Part shown: positions 11,134 to 23,230 of the stretch, in pieces
How the letters are laid out: each line of letters starts with the position of its first letter
Position numbering within the stretch: position 1 is the stretch's first letter
From: Budorcas taxicolor
Taxonomy: Eukaryota; Chordata; Mammalia; Artiodactyla; Bovidae
Direction: 5' to 3'
NCBI RefSeq assembly: GCF_023091745.1
Contig: NC_068910.1
Span: forward strand, 48,843,272-48,907,271
DNA: 64,000 nt
The notes under the pieces: model-generated
The model's database searches: none
The model's input: only the letters and a program-made list of their open reading frames with translations
Told to the model about the DNA's origin: nothing
Translations under genes and position numbers: made by a program

Positions 11134-12318
11134 CAGTCAGTTCAGTCGCTCAGTTGTGTCCGACTCTTTGTGACCCCATGAACCACAGCATGTCAGGCCT
11201 CCCTGTCCATCACCAACTCCCGGAGTCCAACCAAACCCATGTCCATCGAGTCGGTGATGCCATCCAGCCATCTCACCCTCTGTCGTCCCCTTCTCCTCCT
11301 GCCCTCAATCTTTCCCAGCATCAGTGTCTTTTCAAATGAGTCAGCTCTCCACATCAGGTGGCCAAAGTATTGAAGTTTCAGCTTCAACATCAATCCTACC
11401 AATGAACACCCAGGACTGATCTCCTTTAAGATGGACTGGTTGGATCTCGTTCCAGTCCAAGGGACTCTCAAGAGTCTTCTTCAACACCGCAGTTCAAAAG
11501 CATCAATTCTTCGGCGCTCAGGTTTCTTTATAGTCCAACTCTCACATCCATAAATGACCACTGGAAAAACCATAGCCTTGACTGGACGGACCTTTGTTGA
11601 CAAAGTCATGTCTCTGCTTTTTAATATGCTGTCTAGGTTGGTCATAACTTAACTTCCAAGGAGTAAGCGTCTTTTCATTTCATGGCTGCAATCACCATCT
11701 GCAGTGATTTTGGAGCCCAGAAAAATAAAGTCAACCACTGTTTCCTCATCTATTTCCCATGAAGTGATGGGACTGGATGCCATGATCTTAGTTTTCTGAA
11801 TGTTGAGCTGTAAGCCAACTTTTTCACTCTTCTTTTTCACTATCATCAAGAGGCTCTTTGGTTCTTCTTCACTTTCTGCCATAAGGGTGGTGTCATCTAC
11901 ATATCTGAGGTTATTGAGATTTCTCCTGGCAATCTTGATTCCAGCTTCTGATTCCTCCAGCCCAGCGTTTCTTATGATGTACTCTGCATGTAAGTTAAAT
12001 AAGCACGGTGACAATATACAGCCTTGACGGACTCCTTTTCCTATTTGGAAACAGTCTGATGTTCCATGTCCAGTTCTAACTGTTGCTTCCTGACCTGCAT
12101 ACAGGCTTCTCAAGAGGCAGGTCAGGTGGTCTGGTATTCCCATCTCTTTCAGAATTTTCCACAGTTTATTGTGATCCACACAGTCAAACGCTTTGGCTTA
12201 GTCAGTAAAGAAGAAATAGATATTTTTCTGGTTCCTCTGCCTTTTCTAAAACCAGCTTGAACATCTGGAAGTTCATGGTTCATGTATTGCTGAAGCCTGG
12301 CTTGGAGAAATTTATGAG
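11134..12318 (-). mobile_element. BovB (RTE) LINE, 5'-truncated, with target-site duplication
   Basis: On the minus strand the segment encodes part of a BovB reverse transcriptase (11649-12179, open, 176 codons). It includes the palm motif YVDD within LRYVDDTTLMAESEEE and the QGCILSPCLFN motif. It ends at 11134 with the BovB tail GACTGAACTGACTG. A 15-bp duplication (TTGAGGTGTAAATTT) flanks it at 11119-11133 and 12319-12333, so both ends are known. The 5' part, with the endonuclease, is missing. Same strand as OXSR1. Confidence 0.92.
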
Positions 12319-12349
12319 TTGAGGTGTAAATTTATGTCCCACTAAATCC

Positions 12350-12760
12350 ACCTATTTAGGTCTACAATTCAAATGATTTTTAGAAAATTTATACTTGTAT
12401 AAATATCTCTACAATCAGGTTTCAGCACTTCCATCAACTCAAAAAATTCTCCTGTGTCCATTTACAGTGAACTCTTGCTCCCACATCTAGCCTTAGGCAA
12501 CCACTGATCTACTTTCAGCCTCCTATCAATTTGTCTTTTGTGGACATTTCATATAGCCCAAATCTTACAATATGCACTCTTTTTGTGTCTGGCTTCTTAG
12601 CACAGTTTTTTCTGTCAGTCATGTTGTAGCAAGTATCAGTAGTTCTTTTTTTTTTTTCCTTCTTCAGAACAGTAATTGTTTGTATCATATTATTTTTAAC
12701 TGTATCTATGCCATCTCCTTTGCCCAGCAAAATAGCACCACAATATACAGACTTAAGTAT
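12350..12760 (-). mobile_element. Old L1 3'-UTR fragment, probable
   Basis: Phrases such as CATTTACAGTGAACTCTTGC and CAACCACTGATCTACTTTC resemble the antisense 3' region of L1M. It is diverged and its limits are uncertain. Confidence 0.45.
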
Positions 12761-13247
12761 ATACTATGAAATTCTAGAAGTGACATTTTCCTATATTGGG
12801 GACCCTCCTTTACTTATAAAGAAAGAAAATCAACCAATGGTTCCTTAACCTATCTGAAATGCATTTCAAAATGAATGTGAAGCTTTATAACATTAGACAT
12901 TATTTTGCATGTTTGAAAATTTCACAAATTTTAGTTATGTAACTCAGGGAAAAAAGACCAATGTTGAACACAAAATCAAGTTAAACATATTCAAAATTAT
13001 AAATTAGTAGGGAAAAAGGTATCAATGCAATGGCCAAAATTTTGAGTTAAAAGAGAAAAAAGTTAAAAGGGCAATGAGAGATCTAATAGCTGTTATTATA
13101 TAAGCAAAATCAAGGAGACAAGGAAGCATTAAAATTTTGTGTCCACTGCACTTCACAGAGAGGAAACCAAGTTACCTACTGGTTCTAATTTTTGATAGAA
13201 AAATAGAACTTTAAGATTAGTTTTGAAAATGCCAATTATTATTAATA

Positions 13248-13428
13248 AAGACTTCTCTGGTGGCTCAGATGGTAAAGAATCTGCCTCCAATGCAGGAGAC
13301 CTGGGTCTGATCCCTGGGTTGGGAAGATCCCCTGGAGAAGGGAATGACAACCCAATCCAGTATTCTTGCTTGGCAGGCTACTGTCCATAGGGTCTCAAAG
13401 AGTCAGACATGACTGAGTGACTAACACT
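13248..13428 (+). mobile_element. Bov-tA SINE
   Basis: tRNA-like head CTCTGGTGGCTCAGATGGTA, then a BovA body ending GAGTCAGACATGACTGAGTG. It is flanked by TTATTAATA at 13239-13247 and 13429-13437, a 9-bp target-site duplication. Confidence 0.88.
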
Positions 13429-13437
13429 TTATTAATA

Positions 13438-13690
13438 TGGAAGGACGGTTGCTGAAGTTCCAATACTTTGGCTACCTGATGCAAAGAGCCCACTCATTGG
13501 AAAAGACCCTGATGCTGGTAAAGATTGAAGGCAAAAAGAAAAGAGACCAGCAGAGGATGAGATGGATAGATAGCATCACTGACTCCATGGACATGAATCT
13601 GAATAAACACCTGGGGACAGCGGAGGACAGGGAAATCTGGTATGCTGCAGTCCACGGGGTCGACAGGAGTCTGACACAACAACAACAGGC
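13438..13690 (+). mobile_element. BovB 3' fragment
   Basis: In plus sense it reads through the BovB C-terminal segment: FGYLMQRAHSLEKTLMLVKI then RMRWIDSITDSMDMNL. It ends in an ACAACAACAACA-type tail. Confidence 0.8.
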
Positions 13691-13805
13691 TCCTCTGGCC
13701 ATGGAATTTTCCAGGCAAGAATACTGGAGTGGGTTGTCATTTCCTCCTGAGCCTAGCAGGCCACAGTCCTTGAAGGAACAAAGAGTCAGACTTGACTGAG
13801 TATGC
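13690..13805. mobile_element. BovA fragment with internal inversion
   Basis: 13692-13750 reads as BovA on the minus strand (TTCCAGGCAAGAATACTGGA), but 13765-13805 reads as the BovA tail on the plus strand (AAAGAGTCAGACTTGACTGA). The two pieces point toward each other. Confidence 0.6.
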
Positions 13806-13981
13806 AATGAGCATAAGGCAGGTCAGCCTAACAGGAGTCTGTTTAGTAGGATTTCTTTTCACACCATTTGACTAGTATAAATCCCAATTCCTATTTAAGC
13901 ACATACAAAAAAATGTGTTTAACATTTAAACCAAAACAAAAGCACATATACTTTAATGACTCAACAATCACAACTACTTAC

Positions 13982-14017
13982 CTCAGAATTTGTTAATGAT
14001 TCTTTCACTCTGGGAGA
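13982..14017 (-). CDS. OXSR1: OXSR1 micro-exon, residues 359-370 (linker)
   Basis: Only 36 nt, in phase 0: SPRVKESLTNSE, between a TTTTAG acceptor and GTAAGT donor. Because it is a multiple of three, skipping it would keep the frame, so it could be an alternative cassette; nothing here shows that it is. Confidence 0.93.
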
Positions 14018-14754
14018 CTAAAAGAAATACAAAAAAAGGAGGCTTGTTAACTGAAAACTCAGGTTACTTGTAGTCAGTTCCAAAACTGCACGGAATGGTG
14101 AAATGCAAGTCAACTCCATTTCATTCTGATCCATAATTAAATCATCGGTAACTCTAGTGAGTTTTCTGGAAAAAGAAAACTAAAATGATATTACTGTATT
14201 CTTTGTCCAGCTAGCCTGTAATGTATCAATATATTCATAGTATTTTAAGAGTTCAGAACTTTATAGCAGAAGTTTACAGCAAACATATAGGGACTATCAG
14301 GTAGCAGGGAGGTCACATTCTTCAAAGTGCAATCCTTTCTACTAATCATCCACATATTACAGGCATAATTTCTCATACTAAATGTGAACAGTCAAGCTAA
14401 TTATCCAATATATTTTTAAGGCAGAATAATTCTGATTATGGACTTCAGTAAAGAAAACTTGAGCCAAAACTGAAATTCCAATTATAACCTGCCATATGAA
14501 AATTTAAAGTTAAATTGATTTAGTAAATCATAAGTTAGCAGTAATTCTGGATGCAAGCACTGGAAAATACAAAAAACAACAACATATCTCTAAACAAATT
14601 CAATTTATGTTAAATTCTACTAAATGTGAATGTGGACTTCTTATAAGGTCAATTTATAGGTTTTAAAATTTTTCATTACCATTAATGAGAATCAAGGTTC
14701 ATGCAATACCTAAGGTATCACAGCAAGTATATGCCAACAACAACAACAACAAAA

Positions 14755-15960
14755 ACCTTAGTTTGGAAATAATTCAAACTTACAGAAAAACTGTTAAGAA
14801 TAAGAATAATACAAAGAACACTGCCATACCCTTTACCCAGACTCATCCAATATTAGCCTTTCTCCTTATGTGCTTTATTAGTGTTCACTTTCTTTCTTTC
14901 TATATATATTTAATCAATCCTGCACCATTTGAGAATAAGTTGTATATAATCGTGGCTCTTTACAACTGAATAGTTGTGTACTTAAGAACAGGAATATTCT
15001 ATTACACAACTTCACTCTACTAAAATTATCAATTTCAGTAAATTTAATAATAATGCTTTAATTAACTACACATAATACAGCTTTTCCAAAGACTTCCTAC
15101 TGTCCTTTAGGGCCTTTGTTTTTCTAGTATAAGATTCTGTCTAGGATCATGTACTGCAGTCGGTCATCGTGTCTCTCTAGATTTTATCTGACACATAATC
15201 ATTTCCCCTGCCTAGTACATATTCTAAATAGACTGCTCCTAATTTGTGCTCTGATCTTTCTTCATGATTTAGACTGAAATCAATTCTACATAGTGATTAT
15301 CTTCTTATGGTATTGTGTTTTAGAGACTCTCATGTACCCTGTGATCCTTATTAGTGATGTTAATTTTTATCACTGAGTCAAGGCATTTTCTGATTTCTCA
15401 GGTAGGCAGTAGCTATTTTTCCCCTTGCAACTAATAGGCAATCTATGGAGAGATACTAGAAGACCATGTAAATAGCCTGTTCATCAAAGATTTCCCATAT
15501 ATTTAGCACCCACTGATGATCTTTATGATTGCTTTATGATGGCTATAAAAGGATGAATTTCCCCATCCACTCCTACATTTAATGAAAAATCATCATTTTC
15601 TCCCCATTTGTTTATATCTAAGTATTATTTGTATGGGCCTACTGACTCCTATTCTTTTAATGATTTATAATTATTTCTATACTTTATGATGTTGATGGTT
15701 AAATTCTCCCTAATTTGGCTAGTGGGAGCTCCTTCAACTTGGCTCTTATATTAAAAATAAAAAAACCTTTTCTGTCAAAGCAAGATATCCCAGATTTATC
15801 TTATATTTTCCCTGTGTAAGCTGTGGAATCAGCCATTTCTCCAGTGAGCCTCTGTTCTTTTAGTAGGGCATAGGGTTTAAAACCAAGAGCTGAGCATAAA
15901 GCGTGCTTACTCCTACTGTTTTCCTGGCACACTGCATACTTGTAATCTTCGATTAGACGC
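14755..15960 (-). mobile_element. Old L1 (L1M/L1ME-type) 3' region
   Basis: Long colinear resemblance to the antisense ancient L1 3' UTR, with cues at CCCTTTACCCAGACTCATCC, AGCACCCACTGATGATC and TTGGCTAGTGGGAGCTCC. Diverged, no ORF. Confidence 0.55.
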
Positions 15961-16389
15961 CAGACACTGAATTTCACCTTGTTGCATGATGCTAATTTTG
16001 TATTTCTATGAATCTTGACGCTTTGTTCTAGAATACAGTTAAGCGGCTGGAAACAGTTTAATCCTTCTGTATCCTGCTTTGATGCGTTTTAGTTGGGTCT
16101 GGAGCAGTGTTCAGTATCTAGGGCAATATATTATACCCCATTACTGAGAAGTCTACTGAATGCCCTGTGAATTTTAAATTTCTCCAGTCTGGCTGCTGTT
16201 TCTGGCTGTGTGAGTGCTGGGTACTGTTTTCCACATGGGTAGTTTTTTCACATACAGTAATCGATAAGTATTCTGTTAAGTACTCAAAAGGGAAGCTCTA
16301 AGCTTCTTTCTCTGGATAACTGTCTCCTTCCTGGTACTCTATCAAATTTTATCTGATTTCATTTTTTACTTTTATTTACTCAACTTGGG

Positions 16390-16990
16390 AAAACACTTTC
16401 AAGCCACAATGAAAAGAATAATCAATGAAAGCTGCCCCCAAACTGACCTGGATGTTAGAATCAGCTGAGAAGGACATTAAAATAATTATATTATGTAACT
16501 TCAAAAAGTTAAGCAGAGACATGGAAGATGCAAAATCAAACACTTAAATCAAATTTTAAGTATCTAACAACCAAACCAAACACCAAATCACAATTCTAGC
16601 ATTATGTCTGAGATGAAAAAGAGATTGCATGGCATTAGTAGCAGATTAACACTGCAGAAGGAAAGAATAATGAACAGGCTAGCAATAGAAACTATGCAAA
16701 ATGAAACTGAGAGAAAAAGAATTTTTAAAAGTGAAAAGATCAGTGAACAGTCAGACAACTTTAAGCCTAATACACATGTTATCTGACTCTTCAAGATGGA
16801 AGGACAGAAAAAACTATTTGAAAATACGATAGCTGAGAACTTTCCAAACTTAAAAAACACTGTAAACCCAAAGATTCAAGAAGCTCAATAAACCCTAAAT
16901 ATGAAACGTGGGGGGGAAAAATCTAGGTATATCATAATCAAATTGCTCAAAACCATTCATAAAGAAAATAATCTTAAAATCAGTCAAAGT
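16390..16990 (+). mobile_element. Old L1 5'/ORF1-side fragment
   Basis: A-rich stretch with phrases such as AGCTGAGAACTTTCCAAACT and TATCATAATCAAATTGCTCA, typical of the ORF1 side of ancient L1/HAL1 copies. It is similar in kind to 49910-50850. No intact ORF. Confidence 0.5.
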
Positions 16991-16999
16991 TAGCCCATC

Positions 17000-17170
17000 T
17001 CATTTTATTGCACTATGCTTTCTTTACTGCACTTTGTAGATATCATAGTTTGTTTTACAAACTGAAGATTTGTGGCAACCCTGAATTTAGCAAGTCTATC
17101 AGTGCCATTTTTCAAACGTTATTTGCTCACTTCATGTCTTGGTGTCTTTTTCCAGCAAAAACTAACACAC
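17000..17170. repeat. Unclassified old interspersed repeat
   Basis: TTTGTGGCAACCCTGAATTT and AGCAAGTCTATCAGTGCC look like a dispersed mammalian repeat that I recognise but cannot name with certainty. Confidence 0.35.
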
Positions 17171-17607
17171 TCACACACTATCCAGGATATACAAAACGAA
17201 AATAAGGTAAACTGTTCCTCTTCAGATAGAAGGTTAACAAATTTTAGGGACTAGGTTTCAACTGTTAGGCTTTCAAGTTCACTAATCTTTTCTTCTGAAA
17301 TGTCTAATCAGCCATTAATCCAATCTAGCGTACTTTCATCTCAGACATTATAGTCCTCACTTCTCAATTTAGTTCAGTTTTATATACCCTAAATATTATC
17401 ACAGTAAAACTGATATTTCAGTCCCCCTCTCCATGGAGATTTATTTGGGCTCCTGTTGTTAATAAAGTGTTCAAAATATTCTGTCTGTGTTTTTTTATAT
17501 TTTATCTGGTTAAGCTGAACAGAACCACAGAATATAGTATTATCTAAGAGGCTTCAGACAGTAAGACAGAACTCTATAGTTAAAGCATATAGTTTAACAA
17601 AACATAC

Positions 17608-17730
17608 CCTGAGTTGTGAAATTGCTGCTTTTCCTTCCTCACTTTCTTCATCAAATTCATCATCACTCCACTCCCAGCCACCGTCTTCCGTCTTGTGAAG
17701 ACGGCCACTGGAGCCTGGTACTCTCCGAAC
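17608..17730 (-). CDS. OXSR1: OXSR1 coding exon, residues 318-358 (regulatory linker)
   Basis: 123 nt, 41 codons in phase 0, starting VRRVPGSSGRLHKTEDGGW and ending in an acidic run then GKAAISQLR. Ser325 in the VPGSSG motif is by count the second WNK phosphorylation site known for OSR1. The acidic WEWSDDEFDEES stretch is typical of the PF1 segment after the kinase domain. STK39 differs in this acidic part. Confidence 0.97.
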
Positions 17731-18544
17731 CTGCTCATTAGGAAGAGAGACATGGACTGTGGGAGTGTTTGACACTTATGGTATAGAAAAGTCAGTCATA
17801 TTTCTCTCTCTTTCTATTACTTCAACACCGTAAGTAGATAATAATTTTCCCCATAAATAAGTTTTCCCATATAAAGTCACATCCACCATGCTTCACTTGC
17901 TTTCTGTTCCTAATCTCCACTATTTGTCTTTACTCACAACCACTGACTTTCCCTGTACTTTGATAGTCTGAGCCTGCACATCATCCAAATCCCTCTTATG
18001 TGAAGTCAGATGAAATCTGAGGAATGGCTTCATATCTTCAGACATCAAGAAAAAATGGGGGCAGTTTAAGCCCCAAATAAATAAGTTCAAGATAAAGAAG
18101 ATTATGGGTTTTTTTTTTAATTTTAACTTTTAGAATCACAATTTATGCTGGTTCAAGAGGACTACAGCTGTGCAAATATTAAGAAAAAGAGCAGTCCCCT
18201 AACTTTCATCTTCTTCCCCACAGGCAACCACTTTCAATTCATTTTAGCTTATTCTTTTAGAATGTATATATATTCATCTCTCTGAGTAATCTGTTCTTAT
18301 TATTAACCCTTGATTTCCTGGTTTTAGAAATTATCTATTGACTTCTTGCTACAAAAGATGAGAATTTAACCTTATTGTTAATTCCCTACTCTTTTTTTAA
18401 GATACACTGTAATTCTGGGTAAATCAATTGTTTATATAACATTATTATATAAACTATATGGTGGAACCATATATATTACAATTACTTTTCTTTCCTGCAG
18501 AACCTTTTTATTTCCCCTGGAGTTAACATTTGCTTTCTTTCTTT

Positions 18545-18799
18545 AAAAAAAGTTACTTATTTTTGGGTCTCTGTTGCTGCATGTGGCCTTTCTCAAATTG
18601 CAGCGAAGAGGGGGGATATTCCCTAGTTGCAGTGTGTGGACTTCTGATGCGGAGCACAGGCTCTGAAGTGTGGGCTGAGTAGGTGCAGCACGTGAGCTTA
18701 GGTGGCCCATGGCATCTGGAATCTTCCTGGACCAGGGATCAAACTCTGTCCCCTGCATTGGTAGGTGGATTCTTCATCACTGGACTACTAGGGAAGTCC
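18545..18799 (-). mobile_element. CHR-type SINE, nearly full length
   Basis: The head at the right edge, in minus sense GGACTTCCCTAGTAGTCCAG, is followed by a long body rich in TGCTGCACC-like blocks and an A-rich tail near 18545. Confidence 0.7.
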
Positions 18800-19285
18800 T
18801 GTTTATTTCTTACTTGTCATATTTATCCCCAGATTCTCTGTTATGTAAACCTCCTCTCACCATATTCATATACATTAGGTATTCATCAGTGTCATCTTCT
18901 CGAGGAAGCCTCTCACCAGAGCCCCGCGATCTGTTCCATCAGACTGACACTATGCTTCCTCAATCACATGACTCCCCTATTCTTACTTTAAGCACTTCCT
19001 CTACTATTAGCCTGGTCTATTTACTAAAGCTGTGCATTTCTGAACGTAATTTGATTCCATTCCCACACTCCACTTAATAGTTTGCCTAGTAAAAAAAGAA
19101 AACAATTTTGGGTTAGAAAACATTTTTTTCCCCTAATGTTCAACATAAAGCTCCATTGTGATGTGGCTTCCAGAGATGCTACTGAGGTCCTTATGACTGT
19201 TGATTCTAACTGTAACCTTTCCCTGTTGTCTGGAAAGCTACAGGATCTTTTCACCTCCAGTATTCTGAGCCAATGCAATGAACAT

Positions 19286-19396
19286 GAACTAGGGCAAACT
19301 TCAGGAGATGGTGAGGGACAGGGAGGCCTGGTGTGCTGCAGCCCACAGGGTCGTAAAGAGTTGGACGTAACTGGGTGACTGAACAACAGCAACAAC
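19286..19396 (+). mobile_element. BovB 3' end fragment
   Basis: GGACAGGGAGGCCTGGTGTG, then GTCGTAAAGAGTTGGACGTA and an ACAACAGCAACAAC tail: the last 110 bases of BovB or a BovA derivative. Confidence 0.7.
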
Positions 19397-19754
19397 ACTC
19401 TGAGCTACCGTGGTAATGTGCTTTAGTGGTGATCTATTTCCATTCATTATGCTGGCTACTTGAGCTCTTTCAAACTGGAAATTCATGAAATTTTTCTTGA
19501 ATAATTTTTCAGTGATATCGTTTCTTGTTTTTCTCAGTTTTCCTTTTCTGGAACTCCTTTTACTTAAACGTTGAGCCTTTTCAACTAATCCTCTAATGTT
19601 TTCTGTATCTTGGCTTTTTGGCTCTGTTTTCTGGAAAATGTCCTCAACTTTACCCTAAAATCTTTGTAATGAATTTTTTCATTTTTTCTATAATGTTTTC
19701 AAGTCCCAAGAGCTTTTTGCTGGTGGTAGTGCCATTCTCTAAATGCTTCTTTTC

Positions 19755-20460
19755 TTAAATTAACAGCTAAGACATAATTCATATAACATTGATCCATTCA
19801 AGGTATTACAATCCAATGATTTTTAGTATGTTCAGAGTTGAAAAACCATCTATACAAACAAATTTCAATCATTTTTATCACTCTCTCCACTTCCCACAAA
19901 ACATCCCATACCCATTAGAAGTCCTACCCACTCCCTTACAATCTGCTCAAGTCCCAGGCAATCAGTAATCTACTTTCTGTCTCTCTACGTTTGCTTCCAG
20001 AAGGATATTTCACATAAGCAGAATCACAGAATATCTCTTTCAGTTAGCACAATGTTCTAAAGGAACATCCATGTTATGGCACGTATCAGTACTTCATTCC
20101 TTATTAATGCTGGATAATAGTCCATTCTATCGGTTCATGACATTTTATATATCCATTTATCAGTAGATGGACCTTCAGTTTGTTTCCACACTTTAGCTAT
20201 GGATAATACTTCTATGAACATTCATGTACATGTTTTTATGTGTACAGATCTTCAATTCTCTTGGGTATGGCTAGGAGTAGACTTGGCTGGGTCATACAGT
20301 AACTTTGCTCAGTAACTGCCACAAAAGTGACCACACCATCTTCCATTTCCATCAGTAATGTGTGAGGATTCCAGTTTCTCCACATCTCTATCAATACTTG
20401 TTGTTGTCTGTCTTTTTTGTTATAGTTATTCAGGTGGGTGTGAAGTGGTGTCTTCACTGT
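19755..20460 (-). mobile_element. Old L1M 3' region
   Basis: The antisense L1 3' UTR and end, with TATCAGTAGATGGACCTTCA and GGATTCCAGTTTCTCCACAT. It has the same layout as 30430-30930. No ORF. Confidence 0.65.
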
Positions 20461-20750
20461 TTCTATACGGTGGAAAGAAACTTCCCAACTTCCCAACTCA
20501 CTCTGGGAGTTGCAAACAGTGATTAATACAATTTAGAATTAATTAATTATGTACCATACTTTTTCATTCCAGTTGAAAGCAGAGTACTACTGAGGCACAG
20601 ACTATTGCTAAAAGAATATATCAAGCATGCTGAAGAAAAGACTGAAAGAAAATGAGTAATATTCATACTGTTAACACAGTATTAGTCAAATACACTTTCA
20701 AAACGTAAAAGTAAAACTTCTCAGAAAAACTGAGTTAAATCCACATTTAC

Positions 20751-20816
20751 CTTTTTAGCTCTTTCAGAAATGGTTGGTGCTCTCTGCAATATTTTTTCTT
20801 GAAGAAACTCTTTATT
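20751..20816 (-). CDS. OXSR1: OXSR1 coding exon, residues 296-317
   Basis: 66 nt in phase 0 between CTCTCCAG and GTAAAT: NKEFLQEKILQRAPTISERAKK. It joins the kinase domain to the regulatory linker. Ile304 stands where I recall Thr in human. A multiple of three in length. Confidence 0.96.
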
Positions 20817-21443
20817 CTGGAGAGGAAAAATAAGTTTTCTTTTCATAAGAAGTTTTTACTGAACAAAAAAATTGACACAGAAATATTCACCACAATTAAT
20901 GTGATATAGTAACTGTTTTTATAAAGTCTGAGAAAAGCTTCTATTCTTTCATTCTGAAGATCCTTTAGTATAATACTATCATGACTTTATAAATTGAGAC
21001 AAAGCTTTAATGTATTGCATGAACCACCATCTATGAAAAGTTTGCTTTAACATACATTCTTTGGGGTTGTGGTCCCACATTTCCCAACTATAATAATATC
21101 CTATTTATCCCATATCTTTGGGAAATGAGATGTTTACTAATTCAGTAGTAAACCCTAAAATGAGAGTTCAGTATATTTCACAGAATTTTCCACAGATTTT
21201 ATTTATAGTGGTAATATTAATTTTTCCTGTTTTAAGTTTTACCTGACACTTAAATTAATTTATAGAATAATATATTTATCTTATATATTGACTGTCCAAA
21301 TAATGGCCCCAGCAATTATCTGACCTACCATCATTCTTCCAGAAATAATCATCTGAAGGTAATGCAACCTCTGAACAGTGAACCTAATGTAGGTGTTTGA
21401 GGAGGATCATCTGAATACATGAAACCAAGTTAGAATGTCCTAC

Positions 21444-21492
21444 CTTGGCTTTCTGGAAAAACTTGTGCCTTAACAGTTCTGCTGCTGTTGGT
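21444..21492 (-). CDS. OXSR1: OXSR1 coding exon, residues 279-295 (end of kinase domain)
   Basis: 49 nt between GTTTTAG and GTAGGA. The first base completes Arg279; then PTAAELLRHKFFQKAK, the conserved RPTAxELLxHxFF end of Ste20 kinase domains (subdomain XI). Confidence 0.97.
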
Positions 21493-22192
21493 CTAAAACC
21501 AGAAAAGAAAGTTTTTATAGTTAATTGAAGTGGAATGTGGGTTTTCATCTTCAAAAATGAAAACATGATTTCTTGAGCATCAAGATAAAAACTCAGTGTA
21601 CGCCACTGTCCTTCACCTGCTAAAAACCAAAAAGGAAAAGCTCAGTACAAGCACCGAACAGAATTAAAAACTCAAAAAGAAGTTTTCTGATAACAATTAT
21701 TGTAGGCTCTTGCAAAAATTCATTAGTGAAATGTTTCTTTTAGAAGCATGATTTCTTAATGGCTTTCAATATATTTGCTATTTAATATTATTTCCCACGA
21801 AGTTGGCTTTATCTACTTTAAAGAAGCAAAAAATATACATTTAAACTGACAAATCAAGAACTGTGCTTCTTGCCACATAACCATCTGTAAGTGTTCAACT
21901 TAGGTAATTACATATTCTTAAAAAATAATTTCACAATTTCCTTTAAAAAACTGAAGATTCTAAGAGTAATGTATAGTTTCCAAATTTAATCTACACGTAG
22001 TTTTTAACTTAACTGTGCAGTCTTACTTCATTTGAGTAAAGGCATTGTTGTCAACTTCACAAACTAGTATGAGAATAAAGAATAAACAATGCTACACTTA
22101 AGAAATTGGACCTGACTGACACCATATACCTACCATGTAACGCTGAACAAGTCACTTCTCTAAGGTTCAGTATTACCTGGCTAAATCCCTAA

Positions 22193-22545
22193 AAGCAGTG
22201 GTTCTTAAACATGGCTGTGCATTATAATATCTGGGAGTTTAAAAAAAACTTAGTCTTTCAACTGAAGAGATGAGGGTCATAATCTAGCTATATAAGAACA
22301 AGGCAGCAGGTAGCCTGGCTTTTGTATTGCCCTCCTGGAATACAATTGGCATACCAGACGGGAACTGTCACACAAGAGAGAAATAAACTATCTTACAAAT
22401 ATAAAAAATCCCAGGCTGTTCCCTGTAACAGTTACAGCAAAATCCGTGGGGGCAAACCTGGGTGCAGTTTCTAAAACTCTCCAGGTGATACCAAAGTGCA
22501 CTCAAGCCTGAGGACCAGGGCCTCAGAGGATTCTCATAGAAATCA
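22193..22545 (+). mobile_element. MER5A-like hAT relic, probable
   Basis: The left end CAGTGGTTCTTAAAC matches the MER5 terminal repeat, followed by TCTGGGAGTTTAAAAAAA. The right part holds CTCCAGGTGATACCAAAGTG. The middle is longer than the usual 189 bp, so an insertion or a poor match is possible. Confidence 0.45.
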
Positions 22546-22699
22546 AAAGACAGAATAAATGTGGAAGTGCTATGCAAACTCAGAGTAGACGTCACCATTC
22601 CTACTTTCCATTCAGTCACAATTTCAGTATGTTTAACAGTTTGTCCAACACTGTTTCTTATGATTTGTTCCTTTCTTATGGGCTCACTTCCTTCTTTCT

Positions 22700-23230
22700 A
22701 AAATACACTCCAGAGGAGTTCTTTATGTGATAAAACATGACTGGAAAACTCAATTTTTGACTAAAATTATTTCATGCTTACTGGTGAATGAGTTTGACTA
22801 GATTTAGAGAATTAGGGAATTCTGGGTTAACAGTTATTTTCTCTCAGCATTGTTCCACTATAGTGTCTGGCCTTAACTGCTGTTACTGGGGAAGGGGTTT
22901 GTCCATCTGCCTGCTATTCCTCAGTTAGGTAATCTGTTCTCTCAGGCCACATTTAAGACCTTCTCTTTGTATTTGTGTCCAGTAGTTTCATGACAATGTA
23001 TACAAGTGGAAAAAGAGGGATACTGCTTGGAATCTAGGACAATAATTCCTTAGCCTGAAAATACAGATAGTTCATCAATTCAGAAAATTCTTGGCCATTA
23101 TTTCTTTGAATGTTGCTTCCAGTTCACAGTGTGGGGTTTCACTGTGTGTTTTGTAATTCTGGACTGTGATCTCTTCAATGCAAGAATTGCAGGGACCTGG
23201 GTTTTGGAAGTAGTCTAACAGTGCAGTTTC
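22700..23230 (-). mobile_element. Old L1 5'-side fragment, probable
   Basis: CTTGGCCATTATTTCTTTGA and nearby text parallel the antisense segment at 35690-35720. Diverged. Confidence 0.4.

Noticed and set aside
18683..19398. Overlapping open frames of about 100-124 codons on both strands
   Set aside because: They cross a CHR SINE and a BovB end, and their peptides are repeat translations (for example the CRRPGIL-like Bov phrases).
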